Under the pieces are notes generated by a model. It saw nothing but the letters and a program-made list of their open reading frames with translations. It ran no database searches and had not been told where the DNA came from. Shown here one piece after another: positions 37,150 to 48,761 of a DNA stretch of 64,000 nt (position 1 is its first letter; each line of letters starts with the position of its first letter). The position numbers were made by a program, and so were the translations under genes. The DNA comes from Kitagawia praeruptora. Lineage: Eukaryota > Streptophyta > Magnoliopsida > Apiales > Apiaceae. Location of the stretch: NCBI GenBank assembly GCA_037693485.1, contig CM075346.1, positions 103,894,501-103,958,500 of the forward strand, read 5' to 3'.

Positions 37150-38387
37150 CTAAATCAAAATAGAAAAAACAAATCACAAAATATGTTAACTGTAATTTAT
37201 ATACAAAACATGAAGACTACACATGTATATTACCTGACCGAACTATTGATTTGACTAGATGCCGATGAATAATTACTGCCAGGAACAGCACTTGTGAATG
37301 CTTGTGCCGAAAGATTGACACCAGAAGCAGGAAGCATTGGTGCAATACATCCCTGATTGGAATTTGGTAACCCACTACTTTGGGGGCTTTGATAGCCAAG
37401 GGAAAGAACTTCCGGACTAGATGCAGTTGCATCACACAGATCAAGAGGCCTATCATCAAATTATAGTGAGAGGTTTTGAGAATAAATTATATTAATATAA
37501 AATAAAGATGGAAACAAGAAAAGATTTAACTAACATATAACAATACATGATGCAAACAACAAGAACAAGACTTACGTAAGGACATGCCCTTCATTCAAGT
37601 TATTTGGGCAGACTTGAGAAAGCGCATATGTATGAGAATTGTGAGGTTGCTGAAGCTGTCTTGGATCCTGGTGATCATTTTAAGAAAACTCAACACAAAC
37701 AAATTCATAATAAAGAAGAGGCAACAGAATAAGTTGGGCAGCAGCAAACATGTTACTGTTTAATATTTCCGGAAGTTTACAGTAGTTAGGATATATACAC
37801 CCTGAATGAATTCTTTAGAAACATAGAGATGCTTATACAGTAAACCCTTCCTAGGTTTAAAAAAATAAAAAATACTGTGAACCCTGCAAGTGTATCCTTG
37901 TATGCCATTTTAGGGGAAAGACAATACATAGAGAAGGAAATCAATTATCCAAACAAAAGAAGCTATTGCTCCCGTTTAAAAGTATAAATTTCATTTCTGA
38001 CTATGACCAACACCGCGGGTACAACACATCAAACTTCTAAAACCACAACATTGCGCGCCCCATGCAAAAATTCTGAAAACCTTCAACAGGCATCAAGTCT
38101 TGTAAAACTATATCAAATTTAGGATGCTCCTTCCAAAGTACAGCATGAACATGTAGCAGTAACAATTTAGAAAAAACCCGGCTAGTTTCCATTTCAGCCG
38201 CATTTACCATATGCAGAAAATGATATTGAGAACCTCGCCAAAAATATTAAGTTTCTGTAACTTAAGAATTATCAGAAAAGAAGTCTAGTATAATTATGAA
38301 ATTCCCTTTTTAGTTTCAAGCATTAGCTTAAACAAATGCCAAGGTAAGTGATAAAATGCAAAAGTACTTTGCTGGAAATGAGCCTAC

Positions 38388-39727
38388 CTGTGCCCTTTTA
38401 TGACGCTGTTTTTTCCCGACTGCTATAATTTTTTCCAAATGTGATTTGATAGTATCCTCTTCCATTGGCCCCTGCAAACGTTGAAACAACTGTCTCGCAC
38501 TACCCTGTATATATCATGCACAATTGTCAGTTACTTATCAACATGCAAGTATGATAATAAGAAACAAGTGTAATTTTTTAGAGGAAATAATTGCCTTGGG
38601 AATGCCAGGTAAAGTAGACCGATAAGGTTGAGATGACCCAGAGTCGTCAGCGCTATCTGCACCCTCACCAGCAGGGCTATCCATTAAAACCTTATGACGC
38701 TCCTTGCATTCTTTAGGCTTCCGGAATATGCACTGTATGCGAAAAAAATCAACTCCATTTTCCAACAAGATTCATATATAATGGTCAAAGAAGAATTCTA
38801 TCTAGTCCTGTATGTATTACGTCGGAATAATGAATCGTGTATGTGCTAACACCATAGATATATAGTTTAAGTTAAACCATGAAGCTCATTGATGAAGATC
38901 ACAGTAGTTTCTTTAGTAAGATATCTTTTTGTTGTATACAATTTGATGATTTTTATCAGTTAGTGATTATTTATTACTTTGACGATACTATTAGGCTATT
39001 AGCACTCATCTTTTCTAGTAGTAGAGAATCATTTTACAAATTTGAGTTTAATTGGAATTAGTCTAGGTTTATCAAGTATAACTGTAATTCCTCAGTGGAG
39101 ATCATTCCAGAATTATGATAAATTTATTGAATTAAGACTTGATTGTCATTGTTCTAAAGGCATTTGCCTTATTATCTCTTTTAACCTGTCAAAACTCATT
39201 TTTCTATCTGCTCTTTATCTAATTTCTAGCTTTTCTACAATCCATGTTGCATCTGTCATCCTTACATACCAGATATTGGGGATGCTCTGCAAGGCTTAGC
39301 CTAGCAGATACCTCTCTCTTGGTAATAAGAGGTCGAGGGTTTTAACCCCAGAGGGGGTAAGGTGTGTCTCTACTTAAATCAATTGAAACTTCACCATAAA
39401 AAAAATGATAGGGATTAAAAAAATAATAACTCGTAAAAACATGTCTACCTTGAATTTCAAAGTGCTGTTGAAAGCATCACTAACGAGATCCCAGTTTGGA
39501 CCCATATCATGAACGAGAACAACAAGAGCCTAAATAAATCACAGCAAATAGTATTACAGAATGGTCAAGTTGATGATAAAACTTTAACATTACACTTTCC
39601 AGCTCAAAAAAAAAAAAACATTACACTTTCCAGCAACATGGAAATACAATATAAACAAGTAACAACAATAGACCTGGTCCTCAAACAGTGACCACGAAGT
39701 TCCTGAACCTGGCTGCCCAGATGCTGA
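38388..39727 (-). pseudogene. EAF1: EAF1-like exons 14-17: SANT/Myb domain and following helix
   Basis: Exon 14 ends SWSLFEDQ. Exon 15 reads ALVVLVHDMGPNWDLVSDAF. Exon 16 gives CIFRKPKECKERHKVLMD and SGSSQPYRSTLPGIPK; these three make the SANT/Myb-like histone-binding module with its Trp residues present. Exon 17 (GSARQLFQRLQGPMEEDTIK) follows after TACAG. All four exons are in phase and unbroken. The donor after exon 16 is AAG|GCAATT: a GC instead of GT, with poor match to the usual GCAAGT form. Confidence 0.85.
39278..39410 (+). repeat. SINE-like repeat in EAF1-like intron 15
   Basis: Box A-like GGCTTAGCCTAGCAGATACC, then 30 bp on AGAGGTCGAGGGTTTTAACC as a degenerate box B, a TGTGTC-rich body and an A-rich 3' end (ccataaaaaaaatg). 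Antisense to the gene. No clear target duplication seen. Confidence 0.5.
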
Positions 39728-39794
39728 CTGCAACAATTTAATGTTTTTTTTAATATGCAACTCAAATTAAAGTATGTTTGGCTTGACAAATTAC

Positions 39795-39990
39795 CTTCAG
39801 TCCTTTTGTTTTCCTGCCCCGATCCCGGCCGCCAAGCATTTTAATGAACTTAGTTGGGTTGGACATGTTACTCATCTGGGAAGCCACTGGAGAAGAGATT
39901 GAGCAATTCACAGGAGGAACATTGTCAACTAAATTATCCAGCGACTGTTAACTAACTTTGATTTTTTCCCAACATGTTGACCATATAAAC
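39795..39990 (-). pseudogene. EAF1: EAF1-like exon 13, with a one-base loss
   Basis: Acceptor ATGAAG, then LYGQHVGKKSKLVN. One base is missing near 39948, after which the frame reads SLDNLVDNVPPV, SSPVASQMSNMSNPTKFIKM and GGRDRGRKTKGLK to the donor. The exon is 196 nt where 197 would keep phase with its neighbours. Confidence 0.8.
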
Positions 39991-41974
39991 CTTCATTAAT
40001 ACATGGTGGTGTTAGGATGTGAAGTACTGACATAAAGTGACGAATCATCAAGGGTAAATAAGATATACCACTGCTTCCATTTGATTCAAATTGATGACTT
40101 TCCAATCTCCTTTTATAATTATCTCTCTGCACCACAATGGAGAAATAAGTTCTATGTATATATTAAGGTCATAGTATCTAGGCAGAATCCATACACTAGT
40201 GCAGTTAACTGTAACAGACCATGTACATCAGGCAGGGTACACAGGAATATAATTTTAGGTAAAAGATTCACTAATTGTCACTTCTGGGTTAAGGCAAGAA
40301 TAAGCTAGTTTACTGGAAACTGCCAGAAAAATCATGTGTCAATTTCGAGCAAAATTATATGGGAAAAGCAAGTTATCACTTGCAACATTGAAAAATTGCT
40401 AGTGATGAAGTTGTCTTGTACTGGGTATAAACTGTAAAGCTAAAATAAACATCAATACTGTCCAAAAAGATTTACGGATGAAGAAAGCGTCACAGATAGA
40501 ACTTAAACACGCAATTTTACCGAGTCAAGACCTCTTTGCTCCCTAGTCCCAAGGTCAACAGATCTAAATACAATTAATCATTAAATCTCTAATTTACTCA
40601 GTAGCCCAAAGGGAATGGTACTGACAATTTTTTCTTATCTGTCGCAAGGGTTCAGCTCAAACCATCAGCCAATGCAATTTTCTGTCTCTTAACTACAGAA
40701 TTCACAAATTCAATGCATGCCAAATTTGATAAAATATTAAAATTTAAAATCCTCTAGATTGCCTTTAACCTAATTTCGTTTTTCATATTTTCATGATTTT
40801 CTAATAAGGCCAAATTCTTTCTCCTCGCTTTACTTCATAGAAGCAACTTGTTAAGAGACAGAAAATGTGACTCCGATACCGAAAAGACGCAGATTGAACA
40901 TGTATAGTGGATAAGATATAGAACATGGAAGAAATATATTGTATAGATCAGCAATGTTTTAAGTTTTACAGAAAAGACGTGCAAGGATTAAACAAGCAGA
41001 AAATTCTATTGACCAGAGATGAGAAACGGGGAACATAGATGGGAGATGGCAATCAAATATGCAGATAACCACGAGTTTAACATAGATCGTCACCGTCTTG
41101 CTAACTGAGCCGGACTGGCTTTTACAGTGTGGTTTACTCGGCTCAATCAGTTGGCCTTTCGTCTCAGCCCCTTAAACAGCCTTTCAAAACCTTAACCGGA
41201 TTGATCTCAACAAAGGAGGGAAACAATATGGAAACGAAATAAAAGACTTCGGAAGCCTTTTAGAGTAGAAAAGTATTCATTATCTTTTATTTTAGTACCT
41301 ATCGTTAGCAGTTACGTATCTTTTAGACTTTGGTTTGGTTACGTTTAGTAGAAACAAAAGTTTATCTGTGCAGCTCAACAGATTATTATTTTGAGATTTA
41401 CATATCGCTGTTTTTTACTTCATTTTGCGAAATAAGTTCCTCAATATAATTATAAAACCAAATCCACTACCCCTTAGGAGACTCGACCGTGGAAGAGCTA
41501 CGATTTCTCAACCGCCGAAGAGACAACTGAGAAGCTTGTTTGGGTCGCAACCCATGACAAGAGGAATAATTCAATTTCAATAATCAATTAAAGTCTAGAT
41601 CTAATAACAGTTGCATCTATATTTAGGAGTAAAACCCTATCTTGGATATTAAGAATTAATCCTAATAATAATCTAGATTCCAAACAGATCAGTTATGCCA
41701 TATATATAAAATAATAAAGGGAAAAGAGTATCTAAAGCACACAATAGAGAATATGATAAATTAATTATTATTTGAACAATCCAACCGTACGGATGTTAAA
41801 TTCATACAAAAATATGTGAATGTACAAATTTTCGTGTAATTTAATTATTTAGAACTATAAATTTGTAGCAATAAGATTATGATAAATCTGTGTCGTTGAA
41901 TATATATAGAAAATAGTATTATTATAAAAGTAATGCTCCACTATTTCAAATATAATAAAAATTTGTATACAATG

Positions 41975-43391
41975 TGTTAGGTCCGTTAAGATTGTAGAAG
42001 GGGGGGTTGAATACAATCTATATCTTTTTATCGAAATTTGTCCGTTAAATAAAATTTAGTTTAGACAAATTTGAGCGGAATTAATTGAAACAAAATTCAA
42101 GTTAAATATAACGATATATTAAACTTGATGGTTGTTACAAAATCAGTACAGAGTATTATCACGTTAATAAAAACTAATTAGAAAATTCGACATGAACTTT
42201 TCTAATTTAGTTAATAAAAATCGAGATAAGAACTAGGAAACTTAATTCGCTAGTAATACAAGAGTCACAAATAATTAAGTTCTATTGGATCAAATATTAC
42301 AAATGAGTTGAACTTAATTTTCTGTGAATTAAATGAGATGGTCAGTAGCTCTTAAAGATGAGAGAGATGTTATATTTTTGCTCCTGTCTTTTTTTCAGCT
42401 TGTCTCGTGTGTCTGTGAATGTGGGCTACTGTCTCTTTTGTAGTTAACATCTTCAAAATATCTCCTGTCCCCTTTTTTTACTCCAACAGACTATCTACAG
42501 ACTGTTTTTAAAGGCTTGCAGACTATCCAGGAGACACACAGACTACCGGTGTGACTATCTGTCTTGCTTCAGACTACCGGTGTGACTTTCCTTCTTCATC
42601 AGACTACCGGTGTGACTATCAACACTCTACAGACAACCGGTGTGACTATCAATTCTTTACAGACAACCGGTGTGACTATCAATTCTTTACAGACAACCGG
42701 TGTGACTATTCTTCTTGGCAGACTACCGAATTCTTTAGCAGACTATCACTTAGACTATCTCAAATAGTCTTTTAACAATAAAACCATAGTCTTAAAACAC
42801 TTCTGATAGTCTTTCAGCAATCTATATTAATTCTAAATTAATTAATTCAATAATTAAATTAATAAATAAATTAATTCTTGAAGAATTAATTTATTAATTA
42901 AGTTAACTAAATACTTTAAATTAATTAATAGAGAATTAACATAATTCATTTGATAGTCTAATCTTCACTTTTAAACCACTGAAATAAATAAAGAACCTCC
43001 ACTGAATATTTGTTGACGCTCAATGCACGGTCTGGTTCATGAACGACTAACTTCAACTTCTGTTCTTCATTTTGACTTTAAGTTGTGGTCAATTTCTTCT
43101 GACACCTTTCTTCAAATATTCTGTACTGATACTGTCTCTTGTCACTTTTAGAAATCTCTGTCCTTCTGAATTAAATCCATGACTTTGAATACCACACTGA
43201 GGCTTGATCAGTAGACTGAACTTCTTCCAGTGTAAAATATCAAAACTATAGATTGACTTGTAGATTTGTTCCTTCTGATAGATAGCATCTTCTGAGATTC
43301 CTGTGACAGTTAATGTTATTTACTTATTACAATCTACTTTAAGTTGAGTTGGATCCTCGAACTACAAATAGGCTGAGTCATATGCCTTTCA
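41975..43391 (-). repeat. 3' LTR of element C (1417 bp)
   Basis: TG..CA ends; the same sequence recurs at 54448-55864 at a constant offset of 12,473 bp. Confidence 0.97.
42539..42738. repeat. 30-bp tandem repeats in the element C LTR
   Basis: Six full units plus a partial, 29-31 bp apart (starts 42539, 42570, 42600, 42630, 42660, 42690, 42719). The core is CAGAC(T/A)ACCGGTGTGACTAT, with the palindrome ACCGGT at its centre. The second LTR has the same array at 55012-55211. Confidence 0.92.
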
Positions 43392-43407
43392 ATCTCCCCC
43401 TATTTGT
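43392..43407 (-). other. Polypurine tract of element C
   Basis: Minus strand CAAATAGGGGGAGATT, directly upstream of the 3' LTR. Confidence 0.88.
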
Positions 43408-43644
43408 TTGTTATAAACTAACAAGCAAATTCCTAGAGGATAACTCAACTAACTCAACTTAAACTAGTAAATGATAAAACTGTAATTGCAAAGTAAATAA
43501 TGAAAAAGTTCTGGTATTTATAACAATTTCCAGATTCAAACATAATGATAAATACAAGATAGATGATCCTCTAGCCTGATCATATTAAACATTATCCTAT
43601 CTTGATCTATCTAACTCTAAAGATATTACATGTAGAGTTGTTCT

Positions 43645-46600
43645 TCATTTCTGACTGTCTTCCTTCCTTATTTCTCCATCTTCTGGATCATCAATTTCTG
43701 GCAGATTTTTGTGCAGTTCTGCATCAACTAGCAACTCTCTTCTTGATGAGAATCCTGTAGGGCGAACAAGAGGAATTCCAAGTGCCTTTCTCAGCTGACC
43801 TTTGAACTTCTCATAATCCTTAAAAAATTTGACTTCTGCATAGGATTTAATACGATCAGCAATTTCTAACTTCTCTTTAGTAGAAAATCCTTGATTTCTC
43901 AGAACATGTTCAATATAGACCAGCTGCTTGGCAGAGTGTGTGAACAATTCTTCATTCTCAAGATTGATTGTATGAAGCACCTCACCTTTAAGGAATTTCA
44001 ATTGTCTAGGCAATTCAACTATTTCAGGACCAGCTCTTTCAGCAAACTCTTTGAATTTCTCATGAAGTAGTACACCCAACTCAGAAGAAGTTCTTACCTT
44101 TGGCCTAAGAACCCAGATTTCTGTCAATGATTTGTCATAGAAGAACTGAATTGAAACTCTTTGTGTTCCAAACTCATGACAATCAACAAATATTAAAAGC
44201 TCATTTGTTTTCGTTTCACCTGCAGTTGTTATTCTCACAACTTCTGTTCTTAGAGCTCTCATGTACATGTCGTGAGTTGGATTAAGCTCTTTGAGTCTTT
44301 CAAAGATAGAAAGAAGTCTTCTATCATCATTATCAAGAGATTGATGTGAGTCTATCATTCGTTGAGCCCGATCCCATTTCTCACCACTCTTAAACTTGAC
44401 GTATAACTTTCTCTCTTGAGTTTTAAGTACATGTTCTCGTTGCCTTGCTTCTGCTTCCTCTTTTTGAAGTCTTTCTTTGTGTGCAAGCATATCTAGTGTT
44501 CTCTGAAGCTTTTCATCTCGCAATTTGAGATTTGCTTCTTGCCTTTCAACTTCTAATTCAGCTTCAAAATCCAGTTTTGCTTGCTCAGCTTCATATTCAT
44601 GGTCAACTGGCACTTCATCTTCCCAGCTGCTAAAGTCTGGTTCTGGTATTTTTTCACCCTCATCAGAGAACTTTAGATCAGCAAAAACATCAAAGTTGTC
44701 TGGTTCACCTGAGTAGTAATACCCTTCAGTGTCTTCTGCACTCTTCTGAGAATCTGCTATCTTCTTCCCCTTATCTCTTCCTTGTTCAGTAGCTCCCCCC
44801 TCTCTTGGCTTCTCCCCCTTAGTTGAGGAATCCTCTACCGAAGTGTGAAATGCACCATCTCCAGGGTCACGCTCATCACCATCTCCACCTGTTTCTACAA
44901 AGAATTCCCTTTCTTCTGCTGTGGGTGTGTGAGTTCTGCTGATCATGTTGAACAAATATTTGATCCCCTTACCTTGTTGTGCATTCTGCCTTTCAATCAC
45001 ATCAAGACGGCGTTCAGTAGACAACTGACTCTGGATTAATGCTGTTTGAAGATTTTCAACTTTGTCGGAGATTACAGAAATAAGTTTATCTTGAGTCACA
45101 GTAACCTCTCCAGCATCATCAAGTGCCCGTTCAAAAGATAATTCGAGAGTGTTGAACTTGTTTGTGTAAGTTGTCTTCATCTTGGTGATGTCATTCTTTA
45201 TCACAGCAAGCTGATTTTTGACAGAGGTAGATGAAGAAGACCGTTCATCCACTTGTGCTCGAAGTAATTTTGCTTCAGCTTTACTGGCCTCAAGTTCCTT
45301 TTCTAGAGCTTTAATCTTTTCTTCCAATGAACGAGTGTATGTGTCAGTGTGTGCACTCACCTGAATATCACTCTGAGTTTCACTCATCTGATGTGCATGT
45401 GTTTCACTCAGTTTAGTGGTGTTCCTCACATCACTCCTCACTAATTCCTTAGCTGCTCCAGAAAGTGTACCTGCAGATAAAATCACCCTAGCCTCCTCTT
45501 GGAAGGTCAGTGGTGGTGCAATGGGAGTTCGCAAATCCCTTTCCTCAGTCATTTCTGTCATCTCATTTGGAATTGATGTCTGAATTTCTTCAGTGACAGA
45601 AAGATTGAGTTGCCTTCCACTTTCTCCAGTTGAAACTGCGAGTGGAAAATCCCTTGAGGGAGCCAGGAATGTTCCTCCTGGGAGGGGAGATGATGACTCT
45701 ATTATTTGTGGCTGAGAGTCAAGATTTCCCTCATTAACCTGTGAAGGCTCTTCTACCGTGACTATGGTAGGCACTGTTTCAGTAACAACCCTATTGTGCT
45801 CTCCTTGCTCATTGTCCCTAGCCACATCAGACTCTACAGTTATGTTTTCCCCCATTGTGAGTAATAGGGGTGTGCTTGACTCTGTACAAGGTGCCATGGC
45901 TGACTGGCGAATTTCAATGGACTCATCCTGTTGAGAGAATGGTTCCAGTAACTGTTCATGTGCCATTTCAATGTCCGTATCCTTTTGGGAGGATATGGAT
46001 GGGCTGACAGTTGCCTCAATTAGAAAGTTTCTTCGCTTCTTTAGTGGAGGCAGAGCTGTGGGATCACTCATATCACTACTTCTTACTTTACGTCTTTGCA
46101 CTGTTAATTTACTTCTGGCTTTGGGTTTAGAGATTTTAGATGACACTGTGTTTGGCTCTAAGACCTGGGATAGAAGTTGTGGTTCTACAACCTCTTGGTC
46201 TAACCTATCAGCCACTTGGGCTCCAGAAGTAGTTTCAGGGAAAGATAATACCTGTGTAGTAGCAGATGCAGAAATCCCAGCAATAGTGAGTTGAGCTACT
46301 TGAAGTTGATGTTCAGGTACAGGAGCAATTGCTGCTTCTTGTTCTGGTTGCTCAGGAACATACTCAGGTTGCTGTTGTGGTGGTTGTTCTTGTATGATTG
46401 GCAGTTCTATGAAGTTGGACATATACTGAGTAATGACCACTGGAACATTTGTATACTTCTTCATTGTTGCTAACCTTGTGAAAAATTTTTTATGTGTTTT
46501 TCCTGAAGCTTCAGTACGAGAGTTAGCAAACAATCTTTGATGAACATCAGAAACAACATGATTAAATATGAGAGTTAAAAACCTTGGATAGTAACAATCA

Positions 46601-47196
46601 ACTTTACTACCCAAATCATGATCGTTCTTGGCAGTTGTGAGACGATTTACTATGGCATCAAAAATTAATTTACCAAAATTAACCCTTTGATTATTAGCAA
46701 CTGCATAACCAATTCTCTGAAGCAAAGTAGAAATATTGTGAAAATTATTCTTTTTAGTGTTAGCAAACACCTTAGCAATTGTGTCAAAGAAATAATCCCA
46801 CTCAGCCATAAAGTTACTTTTAGATAACTTAGAAAGATCAACTTCTCCTTGATAATGGATGTCATTGAAAAATTGTGTCAGTACTGCTTCAGATGGAAGA
46901 TCAACAAAGTCATTTGTTGGAAGTCGTAGAACGGTGTTAACAGTTGAGTCATTCACAACATAAGGTGTGTCTCCCACAGTAAAAGTAAAAGATGTTGAGT
47001 CCGAGGAGAGAACAAATGTAGAACACATTGCCGACAGTGAATCAACTTTTAAAGGAGCATCGAGAATCAAGGCATGACGAATAAGAGAATGCTCATTTAA
47101 AAATCGAATCCACGGTTTAACCCTCTCGAGAGTACAATTATCGGGATTAAAATGACCAACAAAATTATGATTTATTATCACCATATTACCAGCCAT
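43645..47196 (-). CDS. Third ORF of element C (1183 aa), intact, function unknown
   Basis: ATG at 47196 (MAGNMVIINHNF). An N-terminal globular part of about 230 residues (VVNDSTVNTVLRLP, DLSKLSKSNFMAEWDYFF, LQRIGYAVANNQRVNFGKLI) is homologous to ORF3 of element B and resembles the putative plant transposon protein domain. Residues about 230-620 are Ser/Thr/Pro/Glu-rich, with a basic patch (LPPLKKRRNF). A coiled coil lies near 640-760 (LEEKIKALEKELEASKAEAK) and a second, highly charged one near 880-960. A C-terminal domain follows (LLIFVDCHEFGTQRVSIQFF, WVLRPKVRTSSELGVLLHEK). No signal peptide or membrane helix is visible, so an envelope role is not supported. Sireviruses often carry an extra ORF in this position. 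ORF3 may need its own mRNA or promoter. Confidence 0.9.
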   Translation of the reverse strand: MAGNMVIINHNFVGHFNPDNCTLERVKPWIRFLNEHSLIRHALILDAPLKVDSLSAMCSTFVLSSDSTSFTFTVGDTPYVVNDSTVNTVLRLPTNDFVDLPSEAVLTQFFNDIHYQGEVDLSKLSKSNFMAEWDYFFDTIAKVFANTKKNNFHNISTLLQRIGYAVANNQRVNFGKLIFDAIVNRLTTAKNDHDLGSKVDCYYPRFLTLIFNHVVSDVHQRLFANSRTEASGKTHKKFFTRLATMKKYTNVPVVITQYMSNFIELPIIQEQPPQQQPEYVPEQPEQEAAIAPVPEHQLQVAQLTIAGISASATTQVLSFPETTSGAQVADRLDQEVVEPQLLSQVLEPNTVSSKISKPKARSKLTVQRRKVRSSDMSDPTALPPLKKRRNFLIEATVSPSISSQKDTDIEMAHEQLLEPFSQQDESIEIRQSAMAPCTESSTPLLLTMGENITVESDVARDNEQGEHNRVVTETVPTIVTVEEPSQVNEGNLDSQPQIIESSSPLPGGTFLAPSRDFPLAVSTGESGRQLNLSVTEEIQTSIPNEMTEMTEERDLRTPIAPPLTFQEEARVILSAGTLSGAAKELVRSDVRNTTKLSETHAHQMSETQSDIQVSAHTDTYTRSLEEKIKALEKELEASKAEAKLLRAQVDERSSSSTSVKNQLAVIKNDITKMKTTYTNKFNTLELSFERALDDAGEVTVTQDKLISVISDKVENLQTALIQSQLSTERRLDVIERQNAQQGKGIKYLFNMISRTHTPTAEEREFFVETGGDGDERDPGDGAFHTSVEDSSTKGEKPREGGATEQGRDKGKKIADSQKSAEDTEGYYYSGEPDNFDVFADLKFSDEGEKIPEPDFSSWEDEVPVDHEYEAEQAKLDFEAELEVERQEANLKLRDEKLQRTLDMLAHKERLQKEEAEARQREHVLKTQERKLYVKFKSGEKWDRAQRMIDSHQSLDNDDRRLLSIFERLKELNPTHDMYMRALRTEVVRITTAGETKTNELLIFVDCHEFGTQRVSIQFFYDKSLTEIWVLRPKVRTSSELGVLLHEKFKEFAERAGPEIVELPRQLKFLKGEVLHTINLENEELFTHSAKQLVYIEHVLRNQGFSTKEKLEIADRIKSYAEVKFFKDYEKFKGQLRKALGIPLVRPTGFSSRRELLVDAELHKNLPEIDDPEDGEIRKEDSQK

Positions 47197-47589
47197 TTTA
47201 ATTAAATTTAAACACCTTGAAAATTTCAGATTTTAACAAATTAATGAATTAAACTGAATTATTTCGAATTAATAATTAATTAAAAATTCGAAAAATTTCA
47301 AAGTTCTTTAAAAAATTCTGAAGAATTCACACAATGATCTAGATACACACATGAACACTCAGATAATTTTAGTTTTCAAAAAATCAACACCAAAATCCTT
47401 GAATTTCAGATCGTATTTTCGATTTTAGGAAAACAAAACCATCAAGAACTCGACCAAATCGTGAAATCAAACCACCAAAACAAAGATAATCGAATAGAGA
47501 ATCGTTGGACGTCCTTCGTTTTCAGAGATGATAAGAATTAAGCGATTAATCGAAAAAAAAAATTTGCATGGGTTCAACAGTTCGACAGT

Positions 47590-48275
47590 GTATGTATTTG
47601 TGTGTATCGACTGTACTCTGTGACTTAACACGAGAGTTTAGACTAACAAAAAGACTAACGATAGTCTCAAGACAATTCTGTATATATATACTAACGGTAG
47701 TCTAAAATAGAATTAAAAAGAGAATTAGACTATAGACTAATAGACTAATAGACTATACTAATTAAACTATTTAGACTAACAATACCGATAGTCTAAAATA
47801 AATAAAAGAAAATTAACTACAACAGACTATTGTTGTATAGTCTGAAGGATAGTCTATTAGAGCTAATTAAACAACTACAGACTATTAATTTACAATACAG
47901 ACTATTAATTAAAGACAAAATAGACTAAGAGACAATTAGAGACTAACTATGTAGACTATAGACTATAAGTATAGACTATTAATTTACAATAAGAATAACA
48001 ACACCACACAAATATTAGGTCCTATATAGACTATTAGAAGATTTTCGAGTTAGGGACTAACTCGAACTCTAACTCGAAATTCGACTTAGATTGTCGAGTT
48101 AGTGACCAACTCGAACTCCAACTCGAAACTCATCATCTCGAAGTGCAACTCGAAACTGCCTATCTCGAAGTTCTACTAACTCGAAGTTCGACTTAGGATT
48201 CGAGTTACCAGTGCTTAGATTCTTCAAAATTTTCGAGATAACTAACTTGAACTTTATCTCGAAGTTCGAGATGAG
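47590..48275 (-). promoter_or_regulatory. Motif-rich block upstream of ORF3 in element C
   Basis: Two adjoining clusters. 47630-47990 has over 20 copies of AGACTA/TAGTCT, the same hexamer that marks the LTR. 48038-48275 has about a dozen AACTCGAA/TTCGAGTT motifs in both orientations. A TATA-like GTATATATATACAG lies at about 47680-47693, some 490 bp before the ORF3 ATG. The position matches the TCGA cluster in element B. A control role is inferred. Confidence 0.45.
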
Positions 48276-48761
48276 GACCAATATAACTATTCTAACAATC
48301 AATATTAACAGAATATGTACCAGATTATTTACATGAAAACAAAACATTAATAATAGAAAGACAAACACTACAAAATATTAAGTATTAATAATTTACATAA
48401 ATATTCATGGTAAATTAATAAATCTATATATTTTCTAATAAAATAACTTTCTAATAGAAAATTATTTAAAAAGAAAATATGATTTATTTAACCATCATAA
48501 ATATAATTTTTCAAGAAAAATAAGTTTCTCATAAATTACAACTTGTAAAATTTGAGAAAAATATTTTTAAGGAAAAAGAATTATTTTAACATTGAAAAGA
48601 AGTAAGTAGGGATATATTAAAATGATAATAGCAATGATTTGAACATTCACAAGTAACAAGGTAAGTTGATAAAATAATTATACAAGTGATTTTAATCAAC
48701 AAATATTAACAAGATAATCACTTGCAAATTATTCAAGATCAAACCTCAGATATTAACTAGT

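Noticed and set aside
42539..42738. CRISPR-like array of 30-bp units
   Set aside because: Units abut without spacers and lie inside a plant LTR.
42551..42775. Repetitive small proteins in the element C LTR (also at 55024-55248)
   Set aside because: Frames through the 30-bp non-coding tandem array; its period is near a multiple of three, which keeps them open.
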